Assembly (NCBI RefSeq): GCF_022348085.1
Contig: NZ_JAKRFN010000008.1
Coordinates: 1-64,000 of the forward strand
DNA: 64,000 bases
DNA from: Mycobacterium sp. PSTR-4-N
Lineage (GTDB): Bacteria > Actinomycetota > Actinomycetes > Mycobacteriales > Mycobacteriaceae
Direction: 5' to 3'
Shown here: one piece after another, positions 52,489 through 61,477 of the stretch
How the letters are laid out: the number at the start of each line of letters is the position of its first letter
Numbering within the stretch: position 1 is the first letter of the stretch
Translations under genes and position numbers: made by a program
The notes under the pieces: generated by a model
Database searches by the model: none
Told to the model about the DNA's origin: nothing
Seen by the model: the letters and a program-made list of their open reading frames with translations, nothing else

Positions 52489-54828
52489 TCAGCGGGTGGC
52501 GAGCCAGGCGAAGAACTCCTCGGCGCAGAACACCGGCTTGCCGTACTCGGCCGCCTTGCGCGCCTTGCCCGACTGCGTGCCCACCTCCGCCGTCACGAGC
52601 ACGTCGCACCGGGTCTTCGACACCGTCTTGACCGGGACCAGACCGGCGTCGGCGGCCAGCGCCTCCATCTGCGGGCGCTCGACGATGCGCCCCGTCGGAT
52701 CCTGCGCGGTGCCGGTGAAACAGATGCGCGTTCCCGCGGCGAGCACGGCGCCGATGGCGGGTTCGTCGGCCTCGGTGGCGATGTCCGAGGTCAGGTCGAC
52801 GCCCAGCAACTCGGAGGCCGACCGCAGCCGTGCCCGCACGTCATCGGGCACGCGCATCCCGGCGATGGCGCGGCGCAACTGGTCGGCGATCGTCTGGCGG
52901 GCCGCTGGTTCCCACGTGGCGTCCCACGTCGATTCGGCACCCGACGCAGGCCGCGCACCCAGCAGCACCGCCCCGACGTCGCGGCTGATCCGCAGCAGTG
53001 CCGACAACCCCGGCAGATGCTCGGCAGCCGGCGTCGGCACCGACGCATCCCGACTGACCAGCAGCCCGGCCGACTCGACCGCATCGGGCTCGTCGAACGC
53101 CGTCGTCCCGTCCGAGTTCGCGGTGTCCCGGTGGGCCTGGATCGCCGCTTGCGCCCGCTGCAGCGCGGAGCGTCCCGTGACGCGCGTCCCCCGGAGATCG
53201 ACACCCAACGGCATCGCGGTGACGAAGCCGAGGCGCTTGAGCTCGAAGTCGATCAGCCCGAGTTGCTCGTCGACCCCGGGGCCGACCGGGGTGAATCCGG
53301 CGAGCATCGGCGCGATCACCGCCCACGCCTGCCGCAGCGTCGGAGCCAGCAGCACGTCCGCCACCGTGATGCCGTAGGCGGCCCGCGCGTCGGCCAGATC
53401 GCGCTGCGGGTTGATCAGCGTGGTCACCGCGGTACCGTCGTCGAACGCCACCGCCAGCTCCACCGGCCGCGGCCGCGACATCCGGCCCTCGTCCCCGACC
53501 GTCAGCATCCCGAACGCACAGAACCGGCGCGCTGCCGTGCCGTCGCCGCCACCGCGAAGGAACCGGGCGATCCGCCGATCGGTCTTCAGATCCTTCGGCA
53601 GCACAGGCCTTTTCAGGACCAGTCCGGCCAGCGAGGTGCACCGGCTCAGCGCCACGTACAACTGCCCGGTGGAGAACATGCCGCCCGTCAGGTCGACGAC
53701 CACGCGGTCGAGCGTCTGCCCCTGGCTCTTGTGGATCGTGATCGCCCACGCCAGCTTGAACGGCAGCTGCGTGTAGGAGCCGATCACCTCGCGGCTCAGC
53801 GACCCGCCGTCGAGCACCGGCCTGGTGGCCTCCCAGCTGAACGGTGCCACGTCGGCGCAGGAGCCGTCCGGGAACTCGACCTCGACGACGGCGCCGTAGC
53901 GGTCGTAGCCGACTCCGACCACGCGGCCGATGCTGCCGTTGACCCAGCGATCGGACTGGTCGTTGTTGAGCATCATGATCTGGGCGCCGACCTTGAACCG
54001 CAGCGTCTCCTCGACCGGGGGGTCGAACAGGCTCAGATCGCCGGATGTGCGCGCCTGATGGACGAATTCGTCCCCGGAGAGCCTCTCGAGCTGTTGCCGG
54101 TTGCGCGCCGTCACCAGACGGTTGGTGGGGGCCAGGGTCAGCCAGAACTCGTCATCGGGCGGCACGAAGTCCTTGTCGGCGCGCGCGTTGAGCTGCTCCT
54201 GAGCGTGGCCGAGGAGAACACCCTCGCGAATCTCGTTGAGAATAGCGGTCATTCGATCATCGCCGAGCTGACGGAACACCGTGGTCAGCGAGACTGTCGG
54301 GAAGTCCTCCCGGCGGAACGAGCGAGCCGAGAAGAAGTAGGGCGTCTCGTAGGTGGTTTCGAAGAAGCCGGTCTCGTGCTCGCTGACCACCGGCGGCAGC
54401 TGATACAGATCGCCGACGAGCACGATCTGCACGCCGCCGAACGGGGTGCCCGGCGCGGGACCGAACCGCGACAGCGCCGCGGCGATCATGTCGAAGACGT
54501 CGGCGCGCACCATCGACGCCTCGTCGATGATCAGCGTCTGCAGCGACGCCAGCGTCTTGGTGAAGCGGCCGGGCCGGTAGTCGCCGCCGCGCACGTCGGC
54601 CAGCGTCGTCGTGGCCCGGAACCCGAACAGCCGGTGAATGGTGTAACCGTCGACGTTCAGCGCCGCGATGCCCGTCGGCGCCACCACCACGACGCTGCGA
54701 TCCGTGTCGGCCAGGAAGCGGCGGATCAGCGTCGACTTGCCGGTACCGGCCTTGCCGGTGAGGAACACGTGCCCGCCGCCGGCGAGCCGGTCGAGCGCGT
54801 GGCGGAACTCGTCGGTCAGGACGATCAC
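52489..54828 (-). CDS. PIF1-like helicase with exonuclease-like and BRCT tails
   Basis: A 779-residue protein. The N-terminal two thirds is an SF1B PIF1/RecD-type helicase: Walker A GKAGTGKST (25-33), APTGIAALN, DEAS (102-105), GDLYQLPPV, HKSQGQTLD and YVALSRC. Then a stretch resembling a DnaQ-like exonuclease (VELAVAFDDGT...LINPQRDLADAR...LGLIDFELKRLG) that seems to lack the acidic catalytic residues, and a C-terminal BRCT domain (about 695-779). GTG 54828 overlaps the upstream TVP38 gene stop (GTGA). Probably a DNA-repair or replication-fork helicase. Confidence 0.87.
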   Translation of the reverse strand: MIVLTDEFRHALDRLAGGGHVFLTGKAGTGKSTLIRRFLADTDRSVVVVAPTGIAALNVDGYTIHRLFGFRATTTLADVRGGDYRPGRFTKTLASLQTLIIDEASMVRADVFDMIAAALSRFGPAPGTPFGGVQIVLVGDLYQLPPVVSEHETGFFETTYETPYFFSARSFRREDFPTVSLTTVFRQLGDDRMTAILNEIREGVLLGHAQEQLNARADKDFVPPDDEFWLTLAPTNRLVTARNRQQLERLSGDEFVHQARTSGDLSLFDPPVEETLRFKVGAQIMMLNNDQSDRWVNGSIGRVVGVGYDRYGAVVEVEFPDGSCADVAPFSWEATRPVLDGGSLSREVIGSYTQLPFKLAWAITIHKSQGQTLDRVVVDLTGGMFSTGQLYVALSRCTSLAGLVLKRPVLPKDLKTDRRIARFLRGGGDGTAARRFCAFGMLTVGDEGRMSRPRPVELAVAFDDGTAVTTLINPQRDLADARAAYGITVADVLLAPTLRQAWAVIAPMLAGFTPVGPGVDEQLGLIDFELKRLGFVTAMPLGVDLRGTRVTGRSALQRAQAAIQAHRDTANSDGTTAFDEPDAVESAGLLVSRDASVPTPAAEHLPGLSALLRISRDVGAVLLGARPASGAESTWDATWEPAARQTIADQLRRAIAGMRVPDDVRARLRSASELLGVDLTSDIATEADEPAIGAVLAAGTRICFTGTAQDPTGRIVERPQMEALAADAGLVPVKTVSKTRCDVLVTAEVGTQSGKARKAAEYGKPVFCAEEFFAWLATR

Positions 54829-55508
54829 GGCTTGGACCGCCAGGCCCGCCAGCCGCGGTGCGCGGCATATGCCCCGGCGCCCGCGGTCACACACCACACA
54901 GCGATCGCGGCGATGAGCAGCGGCGCCGAGAACGAGCCGAGGGTCGAGCCCAGCGCCGTGTACGCGAACGCCTTCGGCGCCGAGCCGATCAGCGCGCCGG
55001 CCGCCATCTGCCACACGGGCACACCGAACGCGCCGAACGTGTAGGACGCCAGCGCATCGTTGATGCCCGGCACGAACCGCTGCCCGACCACCGCCCACAG
55101 CCCGCCGCGCCGGATCAGCGCGTCCACCCGTGCCGAACGCTCCGGCCCCAGCAGGGCGTGGGCGCTGTTCCGCCCGGCGCGCCGCCCCGCCACGGACGTC
55201 AACACCGCCGAGCCGACGGTGGCACCCAACGTGACGAACGTGCCCAGCACCGGGCCGAACAGGAACCCGCTGCCGCCGGCCAACAGCGGGCCCGGCACCA
55301 GCACCGCGCCCAGAACCGAGGACACCGCCACGTACACCAGCGGCGCCAGCGGGCCGGCCGATTCCACCACCGCGCGCACCGTGGCCACGTCGATGACCTG
55401 CCGGATCGCGGTCAGGTAGAACAACGCGCCCAGGACAGCGACGAACAGCGCGAGCCGCAGGACATGGCGGCGTCGCGACGTGTCCGGAGTGCCCTCGGTG
55501 TCAACCAT
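54825..55508 (-). CDS. TVP38/TMEM64 (SNARE-associated) membrane protein
   Basis: A 227-residue inner-membrane protein with the VTT/DedA-like pattern: LGAVLVPGPLLAGGSGFLFGPVLGT re-entrant segment, GRRAGR, VGQRFVPGINDALASYTFGAF and further C-terminal helices. Such proteins are implicated in lipid scrambling or transport. ATG 55508 chosen; an in-frame ATG 4 codons upstream (55520) is equally possible. It overlaps the helicase gene by GTGA, an unusual partnership. Confidence 0.83.
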   Translation of the reverse strand: MVDTEGTPDTSRRRHVLRLALFVAVLGALFYLTAIRQVIDVATVRAVVESAGPLAPLVYVAVSSVLGAVLVPGPLLAGGSGFLFGPVLGTFVTLGATVGSAVLTSVAGRRAGRNSAHALLGPERSARVDALIRRGGLWAVVGQRFVPGINDALASYTFGAFGVPVWQMAAGALIGSAPKAFAYTALGSTLGSFSAPLLIAAIAVWCVTAGAGAYAAHRGWRAWRSKP

Positions 55509-55547
55509 GCCGAACGCCATCCTGCCGTAGCCGGTTAAGTTGGCAGG

Positions 55548-56186
55548 GTGACTGCGACGGCGGGGGAGCTGACGGGAACCGAACGCGCGGTGCTGCTGGT
55601 CCTGATGGCCCGGGCCCGGCCCGTGCCGAACTCCGAACTGGCGGCTCTGGGCCCCACGCTGGACAAGGCGGGGCGCGAGAAGCTGAACCGGCTGGGACTG
55701 ATCGAATCCGAGCGGGCAGGCAACCGCTACATCCACGAGCTGACCGACCGCGGCTGGCGAATGTGCCGCGAACTGCTCGACGCGCCGCCACCAGCACGAG
55801 CCACCGGACCGGCGAAGGCGTTGCAGACCATCCTCGCGGGGCTGGGCCGTTACCTCGAGACCGCGCAGCTGAGCCTGGCCGATGTGTTCGGCGAGACGGC
55901 GGCGTCTACGGCGGCGTCTAAGGGTGCGCCCAGTGTCGAGGACCGCATCCGCGCGGTCTACACCGAGTTGGCCCCGCGACCGGGCGGCTGGGTGCCGCTG
56001 CGCCGGCTGCGCGCCGAGCTCGACGCCCCGCGCGATGCCGTCGACGCCGCGCTGGCCGCGCTGCACCGCACGCCGGGGGTGAGCGTGATCCCCGAGGAGA
56101 ACCAGAAACAGCTGACCGACGAGGACCGCGCCGCCGCCGTGCTGATCGGCGACCGGCCCAAGCATCTGATCGCGATCGAGGGCTGA
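55548..56186 (+). CDS. Winged-helix-like protein coupled to a double ATPase
   Basis: A 212-residue soluble protein that I do not recognise by name. Residues about 5-75 look like a winged helix (TERAVLLVLMARARPVPNSE, KLNRLGLIESERAGNRYIHELTDRGWR). A second winged-helix-like region (about 125-185) has VEDRIRAVYTELAPRPGGWV and LRRLRAELDAPRDAVDAAL. Its stop overlaps the ATG of the 1042-aa ATPase as TGATG, which suggests the two proteins act together. Confidence 0.65.
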   Translation: MTATAGELTGTERAVLLVLMARARPVPNSELAALGPTLDKAGREKLNRLGLIESERAGNRYIHELTDRGWRMCRELLDAPPPARATGPAKALQTILAGLGRYLETAQLSLADVFGETAASTAASKGAPSVEDRIRAVYTELAPRPGGWVPLRRLRAELDAPRDAVDAALAALHRTPGVSVIPEENQKQLTDEDRAAAVLIGDRPKHLIAIEG

Positions 56187-59100
56187 TGGACGCATCGCAG
56201 CGAGAGGCGCTGAGCGCGCTGCGCCTGACCTGGGCGCCCACCAGTGACGACCTGTGGCGTCCGCAGGCCGCCACCCACGTCAGCGGGCTCAACGACGCGG
56301 CGGTCGACGACGTGATGGCGGCCTTCGGTGACGCCCGGGCCGATCCGGATTCCTCGCCCCTGGGCGTGGTGATCCAAGGGCCCGCCGGCTCGGGCAAGAC
56401 CCACCTGCTCGGCCAGATCCGGGAGCGCGTGCAGGCCGACGGCGGTTTCTTCTTCGTCGTCGAGCTGCTCGACGCGGCCAGTTTCTGGGAGTCGGTGCGC
56501 AGCGGTGTCCTGGAGAGCCTCGGCCGACCGGGGCACCGGTTGGAGACCCAGCTCAAGGATGTGCTGTGGGAGCTGGCGTCGCTGGCCCACGTTTCGCGTG
56601 CGGACCGGCGGGCACTGGTCGGCGACGACGACCTCGACGCCGAGACGCTGTACCGCTTCGTGATGGCGCTGGCGAAGCAGCCGTCGGCGAAAGAGACGGT
56701 GCGGCAATGTCATCAGGCGCTGCGCGCGCTGGTGCTGGTGGCGTCCAACGACTTCATCGCCCACGACATCGGCGAGGGATTCCTGCAGGGCAGCGAGGAG
56801 TTCACCGCCGAGGAACGTGGCCCGTGGGGACTGCGGACCGCGCCCGCCTCGGCGCAGGCGTGCGTGCGCGACATCGCCCGGCTGGTCGCGCTGGCCGGCC
56901 CGGCGGTGCTCGCCGTCGATCAGATCGACACGCTGATCGCGCAATCGCTGGCCACCACAGACGAATCCGCCTCCGACGACCGCCGAGACGATCGGGTGCT
57001 CGAGCAGGTCGCCCACGGATTGATGGCCGTGCGGCAGACCATGCGGCGCACCGTGCCGGTGGTGGCGTGCCTGCCCGCGGTGTGGGAACACATCCGCGAC
57101 ACGGCGACAGCCAGTGTGGCCGACCGGTTCCGGGTCACCGGGGTGCTCCGGCCGCTGCCCACCGCCGACATCGGCCGCGCCATCCTGGAGCGCCGCTTCA
57201 CCGCCAGCTACCGCGCGGTGGGCTTCACCCCGCCGTACCCCAGCTGGCCGATCGCGCCCGAGGCGTTCGACGAGGCGCCGTCCTACACGCCGCGGCAGCT
57301 GCTCATCCGCGCCGACACCCACGTTCGCGAATGCCTCAAGCACGGCGACGCCGTCGAACTACACCACCTGACGGGCAAGGGCGTGGTGTGGGACTCGTTG
57401 TTGGACAACGATACCGGGCAGGAAACTGCGCTCCTCGATCGACGGTTCGCCGACTACCGCAGGCGCGCGGTGCCCTCGGCGGCGACCGCCTCCGACGGCG
57501 AGGACGTCACGATGCCCGAGTTGCTCGGCGCAGCACTGACCGCGTGGATCGCCGAGCGCGACGGTGAGCAGACCTTCGCCTGCGACCCGCCGCCCGGCAC
57601 ACACGTCACGCTGCACGCGCGGCTGCGCGAGACGCTGGACAGCGCCACCGAGGACGAACGGCACTGGGCGTTCCGCGCCGTGGCGGCCGACAACGCCAGC
57701 GCTGCGCTGAGCCGGGTCCGAAAAGCCATCACCGCCGCGGGTTTCGGCCCCGGCGCCGGCCGGCGCCGACTGTTCCTGATCCGCAACACACCCTGGCCGA
57801 CCGGGAAGAAGACGGCCGAGGAGATCGCGGCATTCCACGCGTGGGGCGGTGCGACGGTGCCGCTGTCGGAGGGCGACGTGCGGACGATGGCCGCGCTGCG
57901 TGATCTGTTCGCCGAGGACGACCCCAGCCTCGCCCAGTGGCTGCGGACACGCCGGCCCGCCCACCGGATGGCTCTGCTGGCGGAGACCCTCGGCGACGGT
58001 GTGGTCGAGGACGAACCCGAGATCGATTCGGACAGTGACTCATCGGATGAGCCGGTCGACGATGCCCCCGCCGTCGACGTGCCCGACGACGAGGTGCCGC
58101 TGGGCCGCGACCTGCACAGCGGCGAACCGGTGTCGATCCCGATGTCAGCACTGCGCAAACACGTCGCGATCTTCGCGGGGTCGGGATCGGGCAAAACGGT
58201 GCTGATCCGCCGACTGGTCGAGGAATGCGCGCTGCGCGGAGTGTCCGCGATCGTGCTGGACCCGAACAACGATCTCTCGCGCCTCGGGACCGCCTGGCCG
58301 CAGAAGCCCGACGGCTGGCAACGCGCCGACGACGTGCGCGCCGAGGACTATCTGCGCTCGACCGAGGTGACGATCTGGACGCCGCGGCGCACCAGCGGCC
58401 GCCCGCTGAGCTTCCAGCCGCTGCCCGACTTCGCCAGCGTCGTCGACGACCACGACGAGTTCTACGAAGCCGTCGAAGCGGCGTGCTCGGCGCTGGAACC
58501 GCAGGCGCTGATCACCGGCAAGACGCAAAAGGCCACCCGCGCCCGGGCGGTGTTGCGAGAAGCTTTGCAGCACTACGGCAGAACACCCGAGCCGACGCTA
58601 GCCGGATTCGTCCGGCTGCTGGTCGACCTGCCCGACGACGTCAGCAACATGGCCGGCGCGCACGAGATCGCCGGCGACCTCTCGCAGAACCTGCGCGCCG
58701 CGATGGTCAACGACCCGCTGTTCGGAGGTGCGGGCACGCCCGTGGATCCGGGCGTTCTGCTGACCCCCTCCGACGGTTACCGCGCACGGGTGTCGGTGAT
58801 CAGCATGATCGGACTACCGTCCGACGAACAGCGGCAGAGCTTCGTCAACCAACTGCAGATGGCGCTGTTCGCCTGGATCAAACGCAACCCGGCGGGCGAC
58901 CGGCCACTCGGCGGGCTGCTCGTGATGGACGAGGCGCAGAACTTCGCTCCCGCACGGGGTTTCACCGCCTGCACCCGCAGCACGCTCGCGCTGTCGTCGC
59001 AGGCCCGCAAGTACGGTCTGGGCTTGGTGTTCGCCACGCAGGCGCCCAAGGGTTTGAACCTCAACATCCCCGGCAACGCGGCCACCCAGTTCTACGGACT

Positions 59101-59314
59101 GCTCAACGCGCCCGCGCAGATCGAGACGGCCCGCGAGATGGCCAGGGCCAAAGGCGGACTCGTCGACGACATCAGCCGGTTGCGGGCGGGCAACTTCTAC
59201 GTCGCCACCGAGGGGGAGTCCTTCCACCGCGTCGTCGAACCGTGGTGCCTGTCCTACCACCCGTCGAGCCCGCCGTCGGCCGACGAAGTGCTGGCCTTGG
59301 CGGCGCAGCGATGA
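56186..59314 (+). CDS. Two-module ATPase: AAA/STAND-like plus HerA/FtsK-like
   Basis: A 1042-residue protein with two P-loops. Module 1 has Walker A GPAGSGKT (65-72) and a Walker B-like VLAVDQIDTL (about 245-254), as in AAA/STAND ATPases. Module 2, after an acidic linker (about 608-640), has FAGSGSGKTVLIRRL (about 662-676), LLVMDEAQNFAPA (about 911-923) and SQARKYGLGLVFATQAPKGL, the pattern of DUF87/HerA-type DNA translocases. It overlaps the winged-helix gene (TGATG) and the sulfurtransferase gene (ATGA). Possible genome-maintenance or defence motor; function not known to me. Confidence 0.8.
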   Translation: MDASQREALSALRLTWAPTSDDLWRPQAATHVSGLNDAAVDDVMAAFGDARADPDSSPLGVVIQGPAGSGKTHLLGQIRERVQADGGFFFVVELLDAASFWESVRSGVLESLGRPGHRLETQLKDVLWELASLAHVSRADRRALVGDDDLDAETLYRFVMALAKQPSAKETVRQCHQALRALVLVASNDFIAHDIGEGFLQGSEEFTAEERGPWGLRTAPASAQACVRDIARLVALAGPAVLAVDQIDTLIAQSLATTDESASDDRRDDRVLEQVAHGLMAVRQTMRRTVPVVACLPAVWEHIRDTATASVADRFRVTGVLRPLPTADIGRAILERRFTASYRAVGFTPPYPSWPIAPEAFDEAPSYTPRQLLIRADTHVRECLKHGDAVELHHLTGKGVVWDSLLDNDTGQETALLDRRFADYRRRAVPSAATASDGEDVTMPELLGAALTAWIAERDGEQTFACDPPPGTHVTLHARLRETLDSATEDERHWAFRAVAADNASAALSRVRKAITAAGFGPGAGRRRLFLIRNTPWPTGKKTAEEIAAFHAWGGATVPLSEGDVRTMAALRDLFAEDDPSLAQWLRTRRPAHRMALLAETLGDGVVEDEPEIDSDSDSSDEPVDDAPAVDVPDDEVPLGRDLHSGEPVSIPMSALRKHVAIFAGSGSGKTVLIRRLVEECALRGVSAIVLDPNNDLSRLGTAWPQKPDGWQRADDVRAEDYLRSTEVTIWTPRRTSGRPLSFQPLPDFASVVDDHDEFYEAVEAACSALEPQALITGKTQKATRARAVLREALQHYGRTPEPTLAGFVRLLVDLPDDVSNMAGAHEIAGDLSQNLRAAMVNDPLFGGAGTPVDPGVLLTPSDGYRARVSVISMIGLPSDEQRQSFVNQLQMALFAWIKRNPAGDRPLGGLLVMDEAQNFAPARGFTACTRSTLALSSQARKYGLGLVFATQAPKGLNLNIPGNAATQFYGLLNAPAQIETAREMARAKGGLVDDISRLRAGNFYVATEGESFHRVVEPWCLSYHPSSPPSADEVLALAAQR

Positions 59315-60123
59315 GCCGGGTCTTCATCACCGCCGACGAGCTGGCGGCGATGCTGGAGCGCGGTGAACCCGTCACGCTGCTCGACGTCCGGTGGTCGCTG
59401 CCCGAACCCGACGGCAGCGCAGCCTACGACCGCGCCCACCTGCCGGGCGCGGTCTACGTGTCCCTCGACGACGAGCTGTCCGATCACAGCGTCACCGGAC
59501 GCGGCAGGCACCCGCTGCCATCGGGTGCCGCGGTCCAGGCGGCCGCCCGGCGGTGGGGCGTCCGCACCGGTGTCCCGGTGGTGGTCTACGACGACTGGAA
59601 CCGGGCCGGTTCCGCACGCGCGTGGTGGGTGCTGACCGCGGCCGGCATCCCGGACGTCCGCATCCTCGACGGCGGGCTCGCCGCCTGGCATGGCGAACTG
59701 CGTTCGGGCACCGAGGCCGTCGAACCCGGTGACATCACGGTGGCCCACGACGACCTGTACGACGGCGCGCTGCCGACGGTGACGGCCGACGAGGCGGCCG
59801 CGGCGCCGGTCCTGATCGACGCCCGCGCACCCGAACGGTTCCGCGGAGACACCGAACCCGTCGACCCGGTGGCCGGACACATCCCCGGCGCCCGCAACGT
59901 CCCCAGCACCAGCCTGCTCGCCGAGGACGGGACGCTACGCGATGATCTGACCGCGCGGATCGGGTCCGTGGACGCGCGCCCTGCGGTGTATTGCGGTTCC
60001 GGGGTCACCGCGTCCGTCGTCGTCGCCGCCCTGGCATCGGTCGGGGTGGACGCCGCACTGTTCCCGGGCTCGTGGTCGCAGTACAGCGGCGAGTCAGCGC
60101 GCCCGGTCGCTCTCGGTGAGTGA
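59311..60123 (+). CDS. sseA: Thiosulfate/3-mercaptopyruvate sulfurtransferase
   Basis: A 270-residue two-domain rhodanese. The N-terminal inactive domain has LLDVRWSLPEPDG and VVYDDWNRAGSARAWW; the C-terminal domain has LIDARAPERF, HIPGARNVP and active-site YCGSGVTAS, the CGSGVTA loop favoured by mercaptopyruvate sulfurtransferases. ATG overlaps the ATPase stop (ATGA). The 3' end overlaps the convergent permease gene by 30 nt. Confidence 0.88.
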   Translation: MSRVFITADELAAMLERGEPVTLLDVRWSLPEPDGSAAYDRAHLPGAVYVSLDDELSDHSVTGRGRHPLPSGAAVQAAARRWGVRTGVPVVVYDDWNRAGSARAWWVLTAAGIPDVRILDGGLAAWHGELRSGTEAVEPGDITVAHDDLYDGALPTVTADEAAAAPVLIDARAPERFRGDTEPVDPVAGHIPGARNVPSTSLLAEDGTLRDDLTARIGSVDARPAVYCGSGVTASVVVAALASVGVDAALFPGSWSQYSGESARPVALGE

Positions 60124-61476
60124 CCCCGTCTCCTCGAGATCGAGCACCGGGGTGGGCCGCCGGAAGCCGCGGGTGACCACGGCCAGCCAGACGACACCGA
60201 TGGCCAGCCAGATCAATCCGATCGTCAGCGCCTCACCGGACAGGCTGGTCCACAGCCAGACCGTCAGAAGGAAACCGATACCAGGCAGCACCACGTTGAG
60301 CACGACGTTGCGTTGGCGCTGATCGACGAAATAGTGCTTGATCACCGACAGGTTGACCACCGAGAACGCCACCAGCGCGCCGAAGCTGACCACCGACGCC
60401 AGGATCGCGAGATCGATCACCAGCGCCAGCAGCGAGATGACACTGACCGTGATGATTGCGTAGACGGGCGTGCTGAATTTGACCGACACGTGCCCGAACA
60501 CCTTGCGCGGCAGGATGCCGTCGCGGCCCATCGCGAACAGGATGCGCGCGACCGACGCCTGTGAGGTCAGCGCCGAGCCGAGCGCACCGGCGACGTAGGC
60601 AGCCGTGAAGAAGATGTTGGCGAACGACCCGCCGGCGGCAAGCATCACGTCGGTCGAGCCGGTGTCGACGTCGGCGAACTCGTTGGACGGGAACACCAGC
60701 TGCGAGACGTACGACAGCACGATGAAGATGATGCCCGAGACGACCGTGGCGATCATGATCGCCTGCGGCACGGTGCGTTTGGCGTCGCGCGCCTCCTCCG
60801 ACAGCGTCGACACGGCGTCGAAGCCCAGGAATGACAGACACAGGATCGCCGCACCGGCCAGGACCGGGCTCATACCGCCGGCACTGCCGTCACCGGTGAA
60901 GGGCGCCAGCAGATCCACGGTGCCGAAGCCGGAGATCTTCGACAGTGCCAGCGCCACGAACACCACGATGAAGATCGCCTGGATCGCGATGATCAGGAAG
61001 TTGGCCCGCGCCACCGACACGATGCCGACGATGTTGAGCACGGTGACGATCGCGATCGACACGAGCACGATCACCCAGGCGGGCAGTGCCGGCAGGGCGG
61101 CGTTCAGATAGAGCCCGATCACGAGATAGTTCAGCATCGGCAGGAACAGGTAATCGAGCAGTAGCGACCAGCCGGCGAGGAAGCCGACGGGGGCGCCGAA
61201 CGTCCGCTGTGTGTAGGTGTAGGCAGAGCCGGCCACCGGGATCGCGGCGGCCATCCGCGCGTACGACAGCGCGGTGAACACCATCGTGATGGTGGTGACC
61301 ACGTAGGACATGGGGACCCGACCGCCCGAGGTCTCGGTGACGATCCCGTAGGTGGTGAACACCGTCAGCGGCACCATGTACACGAGGCCGAACAGCACCA
61401 GTGAGGGCAACCCCAGTGCTCGTTTCAGGTGACCCTCGTGCGGGTCGGCGAGAAAAGCGCCCGAATCTGTGCTCAT
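60094..61476 (-). CDS. APC-family amino acid/amine permease
   Basis: A 460-residue transporter with about twelve helices and APC motifs: LFGLVYMVPLTVFTTYGIV, AAAIPVAGSAYTYTQ and FLGFDAVSTLSEEARD. Related to Puu/YhdG-type amino-acid and polyamine permeases. I chose the ATG at 61476. It follows the amidohydrolase stop by 1 nt, so uptake of an amide or its product is likely coupled to hydrolysis. Confidence 0.88.
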   Translation of the reverse strand: MSTDSGAFLADPHEGHLKRALGLPSLVLFGLVYMVPLTVFTTYGIVTETSGGRVPMSYVVTTITMVFTALSYARMAAAIPVAGSAYTYTQRTFGAPVGFLAGWSLLLDYLFLPMLNYLVIGLYLNAALPALPAWVIVLVSIAIVTVLNIVGIVSVARANFLIIAIQAIFIVVFVALALSKISGFGTVDLLAPFTGDGSAGGMSPVLAGAAILCLSFLGFDAVSTLSEEARDAKRTVPQAIMIATVVSGIIFIVLSYVSQLVFPSNEFADVDTGSTDVMLAAGGSFANIFFTAAYVAGALGSALTSQASVARILFAMGRDGILPRKVFGHVSVKFSTPVYAIITVSVISLLALVIDLAILASVVSFGALVAFSVVNLSVIKHYFVDQRQRNVVLNVVLPGIGFLLTVWLWTSLSGEALTIGLIWLAIGVVWLAVVTRGFRRPTPVLDLEETGSLTESDRAR

Positions 61477-61477
61477 G

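Noticed and set aside
51547..55044. A very long plus-strand open frame of 1165 codons
   Set aside because: It lies antisense to the threonine aldolase and PIF1-like helicase genes, is dominated by Arg/Gln/His/Val and has no recognisable domain: typical high-GC shadow.
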